Shown: positions 36,116 through 49,605, numbered from the stretch's first letter. The stretch is DNA of 64,000 nucleotides from Bacillota bacterium (GCA_021827745.1 JAKAUI010000058.1:1-64000); one strand, 5' to 3'. Numbers and translations are program-made. Notes: generated by a model not told the origin, from the letters alone.

Positions 36116-36822
36116 GAGACGATCGCCAGCAGACGCTGACCGCCCTGGTGCTGGCCCTTCGCCCCTATGGCGAGGCCGACTGCCGGGTCGAGACCGTGAC
36201 TGCGGAGCAGGGTCGGGTCGGAGCCTGGGCCAGGGGGCTTCGCCGGCCCAGGGCCAAACTGGGCGGCATCTTGCAGCCCTTCACCCTGGTCGCCCTGACC
36301 GTGCACAGCGGCCGAGGGCGCGTGATCACGGGCGCCGAGATGGTGCGTGGCTTTCGTATCCTAAAGCAAGACTACGGCCGCCTGACCGCCGCCGCCCTGC
36401 TCGGCGAGCTGTTGCTTTCGGTCGTGCCGCAGGACGAAGCGGCCCAAGACGTGCTGGCGCTCAGCGTGGCTGGCCTGGACGCCATGGAGCAAGAAGAGGA
36501 GCCGCTCGGTCCCCTTCTGGCCGTCTTGCGGGACCTGATGCAACTCTTGGGCTGGGGCGTGAACGCCGAGATCTGTTCTGTCTGCGGTCGGCCGCTCTTT
36601 GGCGACTGCTTTTTGCAGCTGGAGGAGGGGACGATCACGCACGGGGCCTGCCGTCGGCTGGGCATGGTTCTTTCTCCGCCTACCCTCGACACCCTGGCCG
36701 GACGAGACGGCGCGCCGTCCCTCCTGGCGCTTGAGGCCCTGGCCCAGCTGTGGCAAACGCACCTCGAGCGCCCCTTGAAGAGCCTGCCGGCCGTGCGGTC
36801 GGCCTTTCGCCACCTGGCCTGA
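36112..36822 (+). CDS. recO: DNA repair protein RecO
   Basis: 236 residues. N-terminal OB-fold (TALVLALRPYGEADCRVETVTAEQGRV and the GAWARGLRRPRAKLGG loop), then the helical domain with a zinc-ribbon-like cysteine set (CSVCGRPLFGDC...HGAC). RecO loads RecA at gaps together with RecF and RecR. The GTG at 36112 overlaps the dgkA stop (GTGA). Last gene before the T-box leader, so the upstream part of the operon ends here or reads into an attenuator. Confidence 0.93.
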   Translation: MRDDRQQTLTALVLALRPYGEADCRVETVTAEQGRVGAWARGLRRPRAKLGGILQPFTLVALTVHSGRGRVITGAEMVRGFRILKQDYGRLTAAALLGELLLSVVPQDEAAQDVLALSVAGLDAMEQEEEPLGPLLAVLRDLMQLLGWGVNAEICSVCGRPLFGDCFLQLEEGTITHGACRRLGMVLSPPTLDTLAGRDGAPSLLALEALAQLWQTHLERPLKSLPAVRSAFRHLA

Positions 36823-36877
36823 GCCTCCGGTGAGAAGACATCGGGCCGCCGGACCCCTGGGAGGCCTGATCTCCTTG

Positions 36878-36886
36878 TGCTATGCT
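36878..36886 (+). promoter_or_regulatory. Extended -10 promoter of glyQS
   Basis: TGC-TATGCT is an extended -10 (TGnTATnnT) without a clear -35. It lies just before the T-box leader. Confidence 0.55.
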
Positions 36887-36889
36887 TCT

Positions 36890-37085
36890 TTTGACAACCG
36901 AAGACGGCGATGAGGGCGAAGAGTAGCGGAGTCTTCCTGCCGCAAGCGATCCGGGGCTGGTGCGAGCCCGGACGGCAGCATCCGCGAAGGGGCGCCGAAG
37001 CCGGGTGTGTTCAAGTGGGCCGCATGGCCAATCAGGGTGGAACCGCGGGAGCAATCCCGTCCCTGGCTGGGATGCGGCATTTTCT
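36890..37085 (+). ncRNA. T-box leader (glycyl-tRNA responsive)
   Basis: The invariant T-box sequence AGGGTGGAACCGCGGG appears at about 37037-37052, followed by GC-rich sequence able to form competing hairpins (CCCGTCCCTGGCTGGGATGCGG then TTTTCTT). The Stem I region contains the GATGAGGGCGAAGAGTAG block typical of T-box 5' domains. Uncharged tRNA-Gly would pair its CCA end with the bulge and switch on glyQS. The glycine specifier is inferred from the downstream genes; secondary structure was not folded. Confidence 0.9.
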
Positions 37086-37102
37086 TATGAGGAGGCCAGT
37101 CC

Positions 37103-37984
37103 ATGGATCTCGTCGGCATCATCCGCCAGCTGGACGACTACTGGCGCCAGCAGGGCTGCCTGATCGGCATCGGATACGACCGGGAGAAGGGTGCCGGCAC
37201 CATGAACCCGCTCACCTTCTTTCGCACCCTTGGCCCCGAGCCGTGGGCGACGGCCTACGTCGAGCCCTGTCGTCGGCCGGCGGACGGCAGATACGGCGAG
37301 AGCCCGAACCGGCTCTCGCGCTATCTGCAGTACCAGGTGCTGATCAAGCCAGTGCCTAAAGACATCGTCGATCGCTACCGCGGCTCTCTTTCTGCCATCG
37401 GCCTGCCCCTTGACCGACACGACTTTCGGCTGGTCGAGGACAACTGGGAGCACCCGTCTCTCGGGGCCTGGGGACTGGGCTGGGAGGTGTGGGTGGACGG
37501 CATGGAGGTGACCCAGTTCACCTACTTCCAGCAGGTGGCCGGCATCGAACTGAAGCCCATTTCGGTCGAGATCACCTACGGGCTGGAGCGGCTGGCCGCC
37601 TACATCCAGGAGGTGGACTCCGTCTACGATCTGGCCTACGACCAGGGTGTCTCCTACGGCGAGATGGCGCTTTCCACCGAGCGTCAGAACTGCCGTTATG
37701 CCTTTGAAGCGGCCTCGGTGCCGTTTTTGCGCCAGTCGTTTGAGGCGGCCGAGGCGGAGGGACAGCGCGCCCTCGCGGCCGGGCTGTGGGCCGCCGCCTA
37801 CGACCAGGCTCTCGACTGTTCGCGGCTGTTCAATCTCTTGGAGGCGCGCCGGGCGCTCGCCTGGACCGAGCGGGCGGCCCTGGTCGGCCGGATCCGCACC
37901 ATCGCCCAAAAATCCGCCGGGCTGTGGCTTGCCGAGCGCGAGCAGCTGGGCTTTCCCCTGCGCACAGAGGCGGTGGCCAAATGA
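37103..37984 (+). CDS. glyQ: Glycyl-tRNA synthetase alpha subunit
   Basis: 293 residues, the class II catalytic subunit of the bacterial alpha2beta2 GlyRS. Family hallmarks include the N-terminal GCLIGIGYDREKGAGTMNPLTF segment, YVEPCRRPADGRYGESPNR, the DRHDFRLVEDNWEHPSLGAWGLGWEVW core, and QQVAGIELKPISVEITYGLERLA. The start at 37103 follows GAGGAGG. It overlaps glyS by 4 bp, giving coupled subunit synthesis. Confidence 0.97.
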   Translation: MDLVGIIRQLDDYWRQQGCLIGIGYDREKGAGTMNPLTFFRTLGPEPWATAYVEPCRRPADGRYGESPNRLSRYLQYQVLIKPVPKDIVDRYRGSLSAIGLPLDRHDFRLVEDNWEHPSLGAWGLGWEVWVDGMEVTQFTYFQQVAGIELKPISVEITYGLERLAAYIQEVDSVYDLAYDQGVSYGEMALSTERQNCRYAFEAASVPFLRQSFEAAEAEGQRALAAGLWAAAYDQALDCSRLFNLLEARRALAWTERAALVGRIRTIAQKSAGLWLAEREQLGFPLRTEAVAK

Positions 37985-40026
37985 CGACCCTGCTGATCGA
38001 GCTCGGCTGCGAGGAGCTGCCGGCGGCCGAACTGCGCGGCCTGGCCGAAAAGCTGGGTGCTGACCTCTTCCAGCTTCTGGCCGACAACGGGCTGACCAGT
38101 GCCAAGAGCGGGCGGAAGGTCTGGTCGACACCCAGGCGGCTTGGTGCAGAGATCAGCGCCCTAGAGCGCACAGCCGGCTCGACCAGCGAGTGGCGACGGG
38201 GACCGGCCGTGGCCCAGGCCAAGGGGCCGGACGGAGATTGGTCGGCGGCGGCCCGCGGCTTTGCGAAGAGCCTACAGACCACGCCGGAACAGCTCGAGCA
38301 GCGGGAGGCAGACGGCGGACGCTATCTGTTCGGCGAGCTGAGGAAGCCCGGGGCGGACCTGACCGAGCTTTTGGCCAAGGAGCTGGAGGGGCTGGTCAGC
38401 CGCCTGCCCAGGGGCCGGACCATGGTCTGGCAAGAAGACGGCATCCGCTTTGTGCGGCCGATCCGCTCGCTTCTGGTGCTCTTGGACGACGAACTGGTGC
38501 CGGTCCAGGTGGCGGGGGTGTCGTCTGGACGAACCAGCCCTGGCCGGCGCGGCGAGCCGGCGGTGGAGATCGAGGGGGCGCAGTCGTACCAGGCGGCCCT
38601 GGCCAAGGCCGGCGTGGTGATCGACCCCAGCTCGAGAAAAGACCAGCTGGTGGCGAAATGGCAGCGGCTGCTTATGCCAGGGGAGCGCTTCGATCAGGAG
38701 GATCCCTTGATCGATCTGGTGGTGGACCTGGTCGAAGGGGTCTCTGTGCTGCGCGGCCAGGCCGGCACTGTCTTTTCGGAGCTCCCGGAGCCGATCCTGC
38801 GGGCCGTGTTGGTCGATCAGCTCTACGTGGTGCCGATCGCCCAGGGGGAGGGCCTGGTGCCGGCCTTCTTGCTCGCCTACCAGAGCGGCGAGGAGGCCAT
38901 CGTCCGCCAGGGCTTCGAGCGGGTCTTGGCCGCCCGGCTGGCCGACGCCCGCTTTTTCACCGCCGCAGACCTGGCTAAGCCACTCCTCGAGCATGCGAAG
39001 GGGCTTTCCAGCATCACCTTTCTTGGCCAGCTGGGCAGCCTTGAGGACCGGCTGGAGCGGATCCAGGCCATGGCAGGGCGCATCGCCCGGGAGGCCGGGC
39101 TGCACCTTTCAGACGACGCCTTGGCTCAGGCGGTCCGCCTGGCCCTGGCCGATCGCGCCACCCAGGTGGTGGCCGAATGGCCGCAGTTGGCCGGCGTGAT
39201 CGGCGCCACCTACGCCGCCGCCCAGGGGGTGGCCGAGCCGGTGGTCACCGCCATCAGAGAAAGCGTGCTGCCGAGCGCGCCGGGCGGCGTCTTGCCGGCA
39301 AGCGATCTCGGCTGGACTTTGGCCGTCTGCCTGCGTGCCGACGAGCTCATCGGAGGGTTCGTGGCCGGCCTTGAGCCGACCGGCAGTTCGGATCCGTTCG
39401 GGCTGCGGCGGACGGGGATCGCCCTGCTCAGCCTGCTCGCAGAACGGCGGCTTGGTTGGAAGGAGCTTCTGGCCGAGGCCGAGGCCGGGTACATGTTGCC
39501 GCCGGACCGGCGGGACGAGATTGCACAGAAGGTCGACCGCTTTCTGCGCGGCCGGCTGGAGGCCAGCTGGCGAGAGGCCGGCCATCGCCCGGAGGCGGTG
39601 GTCGCCACCCTCGGCACGCCGCTCTGTCACCCAACACTCTTGGCGAAGCGGCTTGCGGCCGTGGAGCAGATGTGGCAGGAGGCCTCCTTTGCGTCTTTGA
39701 TCACGGTCTACCGCCGGGCCTCGCGCCTGGCGGAGGAGGGAGCGATCGATCCGGCTCAGGGCGAAGAGGCCGTGCTCAAGAAGGCGATCGTGGACGCCGA
39801 GGTGGGGGTCGACCGCCAGTTGCGGGCCGGACAGGACCTGGCCGCGCTCGAGATCCTGGCCGGCCTGGAGGCGCCGCTTGAGCGCTTCTTCGACCAGGTG
39901 ATGGTGATGGACCCCGACCCGGTGCGCCGCCGGGTGCGCCAGGCACTGCTGCACCGGGTGAAGGCGCTCTCGGACAGGCTGGTGGCGCTTTCGGCCCAGG
40001 CCGGCGGCCGCGAGGGCACGTCGTGA
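37981..40026 (+). CDS. glyS: Glycyl-tRNA synthetase beta subunit
   Basis: 681 residues. The start LLIELGCEELPA is the invariant GlyS N-terminus. Body segments such as ADARFFTAADL and GLSSITFLGQLGSLEDRL fit the family, and the C-terminal anticodon-binding-like region includes FFDQVMVMDPDP. It binds tRNA-Gly for the GlyQ catalytic dimer. Its stop overlaps the next start by 4 bp (GTGA-type junction). Confidence 0.96.
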   Translation: MTTLLIELGCEELPAAELRGLAEKLGADLFQLLADNGLTSAKSGRKVWSTPRRLGAEISALERTAGSTSEWRRGPAVAQAKGPDGDWSAAARGFAKSLQTTPEQLEQREADGGRYLFGELRKPGADLTELLAKELEGLVSRLPRGRTMVWQEDGIRFVRPIRSLLVLLDDELVPVQVAGVSSGRTSPGRRGEPAVEIEGAQSYQAALAKAGVVIDPSSRKDQLVAKWQRLLMPGERFDQEDPLIDLVVDLVEGVSVLRGQAGTVFSELPEPILRAVLVDQLYVVPIAQGEGLVPAFLLAYQSGEEAIVRQGFERVLAARLADARFFTAADLAKPLLEHAKGLSSITFLGQLGSLEDRLERIQAMAGRIAREAGLHLSDDALAQAVRLALADRATQVVAEWPQLAGVIGATYAAAQGVAEPVVTAIRESVLPSAPGGVLPASDLGWTLAVCLRADELIGGFVAGLEPTGSSDPFGLRRTGIALLSLLAERRLGWKELLAEAEAGYMLPPDRRDEIAQKVDRFLRGRLEASWREAGHRPEAVVATLGTPLCHPTLLAKRLAAVEQMWQEASFASLITVYRRASRLAEEGAIDPAQGEEAVLKKAIVDAEVGVDRQLRAGQDLAALEILAGLEAPLERFFDQVMVMDPDPVRRRVRQALLHRVKALSDRLVALSAQAGGREGTS

Positions 40027-40831
40027 GCCGCGAGGTGGTGGTGGTCTCCGACTCGCTCGGCGAGACGGCCGAGGCGGTGGCCAAGGCCGCCCTCAGCCAG
40101 TTCGAGGAGGACGGGCTGAACATCAGAAAGTTCGCCCATGTCGACTCCGATCTCTCTCTGGCCCAGGTGCGGGAGTTTCTGACCGAAACCAGCCAGGCGA
40201 TCGTGATCTACACCGTGGTGCTGCCAGCCGTGCGCGACCAGCTGAAGACGCTTCTGCACGAACTGGGGATCTTGGGTGTGGACGTGCTCGGTCCGGCCCT
40301 GCAGGCGGTGGCCACCATCGCGCCGGGACCGCCGCGCCTGCAGGCCGGGTTGGTGCACATGCTGGACGAAGGGTACTTTCGGCGGGTGGCGGCCGTCGAG
40401 TTCGCCGTCCGCTATGACGACGGCAAGGAGCCGGCCGGATGTCTTTTGGCCGACGTCGTGATCCTGGGCGTGTCCCGGTCTTCGAAGACGCCGCTTTCCA
40501 TGTACCTGGCCCACCGCCAGGTGCGGGTGGCCAACATCCCGCTGGTGCCGGAGGTGGCGCTGCCCCAGGAACTGTACGAGGTGTCGCCGGAGAAGATCGT
40601 CGGGCTGATGGTCCAGCCGGACGACCTGCTCTTGATCAGAAGCGCCCGCCTGCGGGCGATGGGGGTGGCCGGACCGAGCCGCTACGCCGATCTGGAGCGG
40701 ATCTTGGAGGAGATCGAATACGCCGAGAAGATCTATCGCAAGCTGGGCTGCCACGTCTTGGACGTCACCCACCGGGCGGTGGAGGAGACGGCGGGGCTGA
40801 TCATCGAACTGGTGCAAAGGGGTGGTCAGCG

Positions 40832-40835
<4 letters not shown>
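40023..40835 (+). CDS. Pyruvate, phosphate dikinase regulatory protein
   Basis: 270 residues of the DUF299/PDRP family (YqfL in Bacillus). The P-loop-like GVSRSSKTPLSMYLA at about residue 147 is the ADP-binding motif. The N-terminus VVVVSDSLGETAEAVAKAAL is typical. It catalyses both ADP-dependent inactivation and Pi-dependent reactivation of PPDK at a threonine near the catalytic histidine. Its direct overlap with ppdK is strong functional support. GTG start at 40023. Confidence 0.94.
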
Positions 40836-43480
<2,645 letters not shown>

Positions 43481-44483
43481 GACGGGCGGCGCCTGCCTCA
43501 GGGCGGACTGGGAGGCCTGGGAGAACGCCGCCCTGTCCCCGCACGCTGCCCGGGCCAGCGAGAGCCGCGGCCGGGAGCGCCCGGAGGAGGAGGATGCGAT
43601 CCGCACCGCCTTTCAGCGCGACCGCGACCGCATCATCCACTCCAAGGCCTTTCGGCGGCTGAAGGACAAGACCCAGGTCTTTCTGGCCGCTGAGGGCGAC
43701 CACTACCGCACCCGCCTCACCCACACGCTCGAGGTCGCCCAAATCGCCCGCACCATTGCCCGGGCGCTTCGGCTGAACGAAGACCTGACCGAGGCCGTGG
43801 CCCTCGGCCACGACCTCGGTCACACGCCCTTTGGCCATGCCGGAGAAGACGTGCTGACAACGCTCTATCCCGGCGGCTTTCGCCACAACGAGCAGAGCCT
43901 GCGCGTGGTGGAGGTCTTGGAGCGGCCGGGCGGGTTGAATCTGACCTTCGAGGTCAGAGACGGGATCTTGAACCACATCGCGGCCGGCACGCCGGCCACC
44001 TTGGAGGCGCGGGTGGTCCACTTCTCAGACCGCATCGCTTATGTAAACCACGACATCGACGACGCTCTGCGCGGCCAGGTGCTGGCCGAAGAGGAGATTC
44101 CAAGCGCCATCTTGGACGTCTTGGGCCGCACCCACGCCCAGCGCATCTCCACCCTGGTCCAAGACCTCGTGGCCAGCTCTTACGGACAAGAGAGGATCAT
44201 GCTCTCGCCGGCCCGCCAGGATGCGCTCTCTGGCCTGCGCACGTTCTTGTTCGAGCGGGTGTATGTCGGATCGGACGCCAAGCGCGAAGAGGAGAAGGCC
44301 AAGGGGGTGGTCTCGGCCCTCTACCAGGCCTATCTGGCCGATGTGGACCGGGCTCCGGGCAAAGACGGCAAAGAGGCCGTGCGCGACTACGTGGCCGGCA
44401 TGACCGACCGCTTTGCGATCGCCGCCTTTCGCCGCATGTTCGTGCCCAAAGAGTTTCGCCCAGACGACTGACGGAGGTTGAAC

Positions 44484-46191
44484 GTGCCCTCATCGCAGGA
44501 CCTGGTGGCTGAGATCAGGAGCCGGGCCCCGATCGCAGAGGTGGTCGGGGAGACGGTGGCGCTGCGCCGCCAGGGGCGGCGCCTGGCCGGGCTGTGCCCC
44601 TTTCACTCCGAAAGGACGCCGTCCTTCAGCGTCGACCCAGAGCGCGGGCTGTTCTACTGCTTTGGCTGTCAGGCCGGCGGCGACGTCTTCGCCTTTGTGA
44701 TGCGCCGAGACGGGATCGGTTTTCGCGACGCCCTCGTCCAGCTGGCCGAGCGGACCGGGGTGACGCTGCCGGAAGAGACGTCCGAGCGCCATCGGGAGCT
44801 GGACGCCGTGCGCCGGGTGCTGGAGGCGGCGGCTGCCGCCTATGAGCAGGCGCTTTCGGCAGCGGTCGGGAAGGCAGCCCGGGACTATCTGGACAGCCGC
44901 CAGATCGGCCAAGCGGCGCGCACCACCTTTCGTCTCGGCTACGCCCCTGAGGGACCGGACTGGCTGCTCGCCACCTTGCGAAAGGGTGGCTTCGACCCGG
45001 GGCTGATCATGCGGGCCGGCCTCGCCCAAGACGGCCGCCAGGGCCAGGCCATCGACCGGCTGCGCCACCGCCTCGTCTACCCGATTCGGGACCGGCGGGG
45101 CCAGGTGGTGGGCTTTGGCGGGCGGGCGCTAGAGAGCGCCCAGCAGCCAAAGTACCTGAACTCGCCGGAGACAGAGCTCTTTCACAAAGGCCGCACGCTC
45201 TACGACCTGACCGTGGCGACCGGCGAGTGGCGAGAGGGGCGCCAGGCGGTCTTGGTCGAGGGCTACATGGACGTGATCGCCCTCCATCAGGCCGGGGTCA
45301 AGGGGGCGGTGGCGTCGCTCGGCACTGCCCTCACAGAAGAGCAGGTGCGGATTCTCGCCCAGGCGGTGGACCAGGTGGTGGTCGCCTACGACGCCGATGC
45401 CGCCGGCGAGCACGCCACAAGCCGCGGGCTCTGGCTTCTGGCCGGATCCGGGGTGGCGGCACGGGTGGTGCGCCTTCCAGCCGGAGAAGACCCGGACTCC
45501 GTGATCCAAAAGGGCGGCGAAGACGCCTGGACCTCGGCGGTGGACGCTGCCCGCCGCCTGATCGACGCCCTGACCGACCAGGCGCTTGAAGACGCCGACC
45601 TGACCACACCCCGCGGCAAGAGGCAGGCGGCGCAGGCGGTGTTGCCCGGCATCTTGCAGCTGAGAAGCCCGCTCGAGCAGAACGAGGAGATCCAGCGCCT
45701 CTCCCAGCGCCTGGGGGTGGAAGAGCGGGGGCTGTGGCAGGAGGCGAGGAAACTCGGCGCGCCCCAGGTCCGGCTTGCCTCCCGAACAGCGGGCCCGGCG
45801 GCCGGGGCGGGCAAGGTCGACCGCCAGCGTTTGATCGAAGAGGAAATTTTGCGCATCTTGGTGCAGGAACCGGAGCGCGCCTCGCAAATGACTGATCTTC
45901 GGTTTGAAACACCAGGCGCCGACCTGGTGGTTCGCGATTGTCTCCTGGGTGCCGATCCCGCTCGCAACGAGAGCGCCGAGGCGGCGCAGCTTTGGGCGCG
46001 CATCTCGGTCGGCGATGGGCCGGTCGGGACCTGGGAGGCGCTCTATCGGGAATGGCTCGGTGAAGGAAGGAAACGGAGACTTAGGGAACTTCAAGAGCAG
46101 GTGCGGCAGAAGGAAGCCGGAGGCGAACCTGTGCCGGCCAGCCTGCTCAAGGAGCTTTCGGAACTGAAGCAGGAGGACGAGCGCAGTCGCC

Positions 46192-46199
<8 letters not shown>
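44484..46199 (+). CDS. dnaG: DNA primase
   Basis: 571 residues. N-terminal zinc-binding domain with [18 protein letters not shown] and [11 protein letters not shown] (CHC2 type); TOPRIM domain with [14 protein letters not shown] and [13 protein letters not shown]; and a helicase-interaction C-terminal tail rich in Glu/Lys. The GTG at 44484 has GGAGG seven bases upstream; the TTG at 44478 is less likely. It synthesises replication primers at the fork. It overlaps sigA by 8 bp, the conserved dnaG-rpoD coupling of the macromolecular-synthesis operon. Confidence 0.96.
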
Positions 46200-47289
<1,090 letters not shown>

Positions 47290-47715
47290 ACTAGCCTCAC
47301 TCATCGCATAGGCGGGATCGGGCGGCGGCCCTTGCGCCGCTCGTGAGGAGTCTGGCCGCAGTGACCACACCCACGGCAACGGGCGGCGAGTAATTTGAAG
47401 TGACAGACTGCAGTCGAGGTGGAGAGACCGCCGCGACGCATCTGTCTTGAGATATGCGCAGGCCAGGCTGTCGATCCTGTGCTGCGCCAGCCATCTCTGG
47501 GGCCAAGAGAGCCAAGGCGGCCGTTGATCGTCGCGACCAAGAGCGGATTGCGGTTGCTCTGAGTCAATCGGCGCGGTGATACGTCGTTGCGTCGACAGAG
47601 GTGCCCAGACACGAAAGCCGCGAACTATCTTGTCCTGGACCACGCAACGGGCGAACCTCAGATGCGACTGCACGGGCGTGGCACGTGAAGGCGGCAGGTG
47701 ATCCCAGTCAAGAAC

Positions 47716-47751
47716 GACTTTACGAGAAAACACAGACTTACCGAGAAAACA
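47716..47751 (+). repeat. 17-bp direct repeat, candidate antitoxin operator
   Basis: GACTTTACGAGAAAACA (47716-47732) and GACTTACCGAGAAAACA (47735-47751) match at 15 of 17 positions with a 19-bp period, about two helical turns. They sit just upstream of the TATAAT of the toxin-antitoxin operon and would cover its -35 region. Confidence 0.6.
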
Positions 47752-47754
47752 GCG

Positions 47755-47760
47755 TATAAT
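47755..47760 (+). promoter_or_regulatory. -10 box of the AbrB/PIN toxin-antitoxin operon
   Basis: Perfect TATAAT 19 bases before the antitoxin ATG, preceded by the direct repeat; no consensus -35. Confidence 0.6.
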
Positions 47761-47779
47761 TGTAGAAGGAGGGGAGAGC

Positions 47780-48040
47780 ATGGATATGCCCAGAATCGGA
47801 GAGAAGGGTCAGATTGTTCTTCCTAAGTCAGTGCGGGAAGCACTGCACGTGGTACCGGGTGACCGCATCGCCTTTAGCGTGGACGGGATGAGAGCCATCC
47901 TGGCTCCGGTGCATGCCAAGACCGCAGCTGAACTGCGGGGAATCCTGGCCACGGACCACCCGGTTGACCTGAAGTCAGGACGCCGAGAGTACCAGTCAGA
48001 CCTGGTGGACAAGCTGAGTCGAGTTAAGTCCAAGGCATGA
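47780..48040 (+). CDS. AbrB/MazE-type (SpoVT-AbrB) antitoxin
   Basis: 86 residues. The N-terminal swapped-hairpin DNA-binding domain is clear (RIGEKGQIVLPKSVREALHVVPGDRIAF, residues about 5-33) and is followed by a polar C-terminal tail (SGRREYQSDLVDKLSRVKSKA) that would bind the toxin. The start at 47780 follows AGGAGGGG. It overlaps the PIN gene by 4 bp, antitoxin first. Confidence 0.88.
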   Translation: MDMPRIGEKGQIVLPKSVREALHVVPGDRIAFSVDGMRAILAPVHAKTAAELRGILATDHPVDLKSGRREYQSDLVDKLSRVKSKA

Positions 48041-48450
48041 TCTTCTACCTGGATGCCAACATCGTTTTGCGCCTGCTCCTGGGCACTCCGGAAGACCAGT
48101 CTCGTCAGGCTGCAGAACTCTTCGCACAAGCGTCCCAGGGCCGATACAAACTTGTTGTCCATCCGGCCGTCTTGGCCGAGGTCATCTACGTCTTGCTTTC
48201 CCCGCGTCAGGCAGGGAAAGAGAGAGCCGACATTGCCTCCGCCTTGCGACAACTGGCGGCACTTCCAGGCGTCGAAATCGGAGACTTGAAGCAGACGTTG
48301 GCCGGACTGAGCCTGTTTGAGTCCACGGATCTGGACTGGGTGGACTGTCTGCTTCTCGGCTGTGGCCAGGCAGGGCAGGTGGTCAGCTTCGACACGGAAA
48401 TGGTGGGGCTAGGCGCCCGCAACCCGGCCGAGATTACGGCCGAAGACTGA
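48037..48450 (+). CDS. PIN-domain toxin (VapC-like ribonuclease)
   Basis: 137 residues with the PIN acidic set: Asp6 in FYLDANIVLRLLL, Glu in HPAVLAEVIYVL, Asp in DLDWVDCLLLG, and a terminal SFDTEM aspartate. VapC toxins cleave tRNA or rRNA; the target here cannot be predicted. The ATG overlaps the AbrB-like antitoxin stop (ATGA). Confidence 0.88.
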   Translation: MIFYLDANIVLRLLLGTPEDQSRQAAELFAQASQGRYKLVVHPAVLAEVIYVLLSPRQAGKERADIASALRQLAALPGVEIGDLKQTLAGLSLFESTDLDWVDCLLLGCGQAGQVVSFDTEMVGLGARNPAEITAED

Positions 48451-48518
48451 CTCGGTGACACGGCCTAGGGCGACCACCGTCTTGGGGGATCGGTTCACCC
48501 CCTAGGCGCATCGGCTCA

Positions 48519-48527
48519 TGGTATCCT
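48519..48527 (+). promoter_or_regulatory. Extended -10 promoter, probable leaderless start
   Basis: TGG-TATCCT ends 6 bp before the ATG at 48534, so transcription would begin at or next to the A of the start codon. No Shine-Dalgarno sequence precedes the ATG. Confidence 0.5.
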
Positions 48528-48533
48528 GGCGAC

Positions 48534-49487
48534 ATGTCAACATCTGCTCTGGCCGCCCGCCTGCGCCAGCACGGACGCCCGCTCCTGGTTGAAGCGGTCT
48601 CGCTCCGCGAGCCAGGTACAGACGAGGTGCTGGTAGAGCTCGCCTATGCGGCGATCAACCCGGTGGACCGCTACGTGGCAGCTGGCCGGGTGGCTTCTGA
48701 TGCCTCATTGCCGCGCATCCTCGGTTCGGAGGCATCCGGAAGTCTGGATGGCGCCCCGGTCCTCGTCTGCGGACACGACCTGGGAAGAGCGAAAGACGGG
48801 CTGTGGGCGACGGCGGCGGTGGTGCCCCGAGCAGCCGTGACTCCCCTGCCGGCTGGCGTCGACTTAAAGCAGGCGGCGGCGATGGGTGTGGCCGGGGTCA
48901 CGGCCTGGACGGTCGTCAGCCAGCTGGCCAAGGTCGCGCCAGACGACCGGGTGCTGGTGCTGGGAGCGAGCGGCGGGGTCGGGTCCATCGCCGTCTCCCT
49001 GATCCGCTCGATCGGCGCCAAGGTGTGGGGCCAGACCGAGGATGCGAAGAAACGGGCCTGGATCTCGGCTCGCGGCGCCGACCAGGTGGTGGTGACAGGG
49101 AGCGCTGGACTGGTGGAGGCCCTGGCGGGGCTCAACCCGACCGTGGTGCTGGACCCATTGGGCGGAGCCTATACCGGTCCTGCGATCACGGCCCTGGAGC
49201 CCTTTGGGCGGCTCGTCATCTTTGGCACCTCGGCCGGGCTGCGCGGCGAGATCGGCATCCAGGAGCTCTACCGCAAGGCGATCACCGTGCGAACCTATTC
49301 CGGGCTGATCGAACCGTCGGACAGATTGGCCCTGGGTGTGGCGGGTGCACTCTCTGCCCTGGCCGCAGGACAACTGCGAGTCAGCGTGGACAGCGTGATG
49401 GCCCTGGCCGAGGTGAATGAGGCCCTGGCCCGCCAGGCGGGGCGCGAGGTGCTGGGCAAGCTGGTGCTCGACTTGCGCCAGGTCTGA
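48534..49487 (+). CDS. Quinone oxidoreductase-like MDR family protein
   Basis: 317 residues of the medium-chain dehydrogenase/reductase superfamily without structural zinc cysteines. A GroES-like N-terminal domain (LREPGTDEVLVELAYAAINPVDRYVAAG) is followed by a Rossmann fold with VLVLGASGGVGSIAVSLIRSIGAKV (NADPH-site GxGxxG variant). Members reduce quinones or enones; substrate unknown. The gene stands alone between the PIN toxin and the tRNA cluster. Confidence 0.85.
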   Translation: MSTSALAARLRQHGRPLLVEAVSLREPGTDEVLVELAYAAINPVDRYVAAGRVASDASLPRILGSEASGSLDGAPVLVCGHDLGRAKDGLWATAAVVPRAAVTPLPAGVDLKQAAAMGVAGVTAWTVVSQLAKVAPDDRVLVLGASGGVGSIAVSLIRSIGAKVWGQTEDAKKRAWISARGADQVVVTGSAGLVEALAGLNPTVVLDPLGGAYTGPAITALEPFGRLVIFGTSAGLRGEIGIQELYRKAITVRTYSGLIEPSDRLALGVAGALSALAAGQLRVSVDSVMALAEVNEALARQAGREVLGKLVLDLRQV

Positions 49488-49575
49488 ATCTGGGGCACTC
49501 GGATCCGCCGATCAGTAGTTTGGGGACGCAGCGCCACGGGCGGGCACCACAGTTGTGAGCCCCATCGTGCGCGGC

Positions 49576-49605
49576 TTGACGCTCCCACTCGCCATCTCGT
49601 AGGAT
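49576..49605 (+). promoter_or_regulatory. SigA-type promoter of the tRNA cluster
   Basis: TTGACG (49576-49581) and TAGGAT (49600-49605), spacer 18 bp, 22 bp before tRNA-Asn. Confidence 0.6.

Larger units (their letters stand above)
47290..47779. other. 490-bp stretch without a recognisable gene
   Basis: Downstream of sigA there is no open frame with recognisable protein features on either strand; a possible minus-strand 103-codon frame (47612-47301) has a Cys-rich end but no ribosome binding site or family resemblance. A GC-rich potential hairpin near 47320-47345 (GGCGGCGGCCC...GCGCCGC) could end the sigA transcript but has no T-run. The right end holds the regulatory region of the AbrB/PIN pair. 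Confidence 0.5.

Noticed and set aside
47301-47612. A 103-codon minus-strand frame in the gap after sigA with a Cys-rich end
   Set aside because: No ribosome binding site, promoter or recognisable family; too weak to report as a gene.
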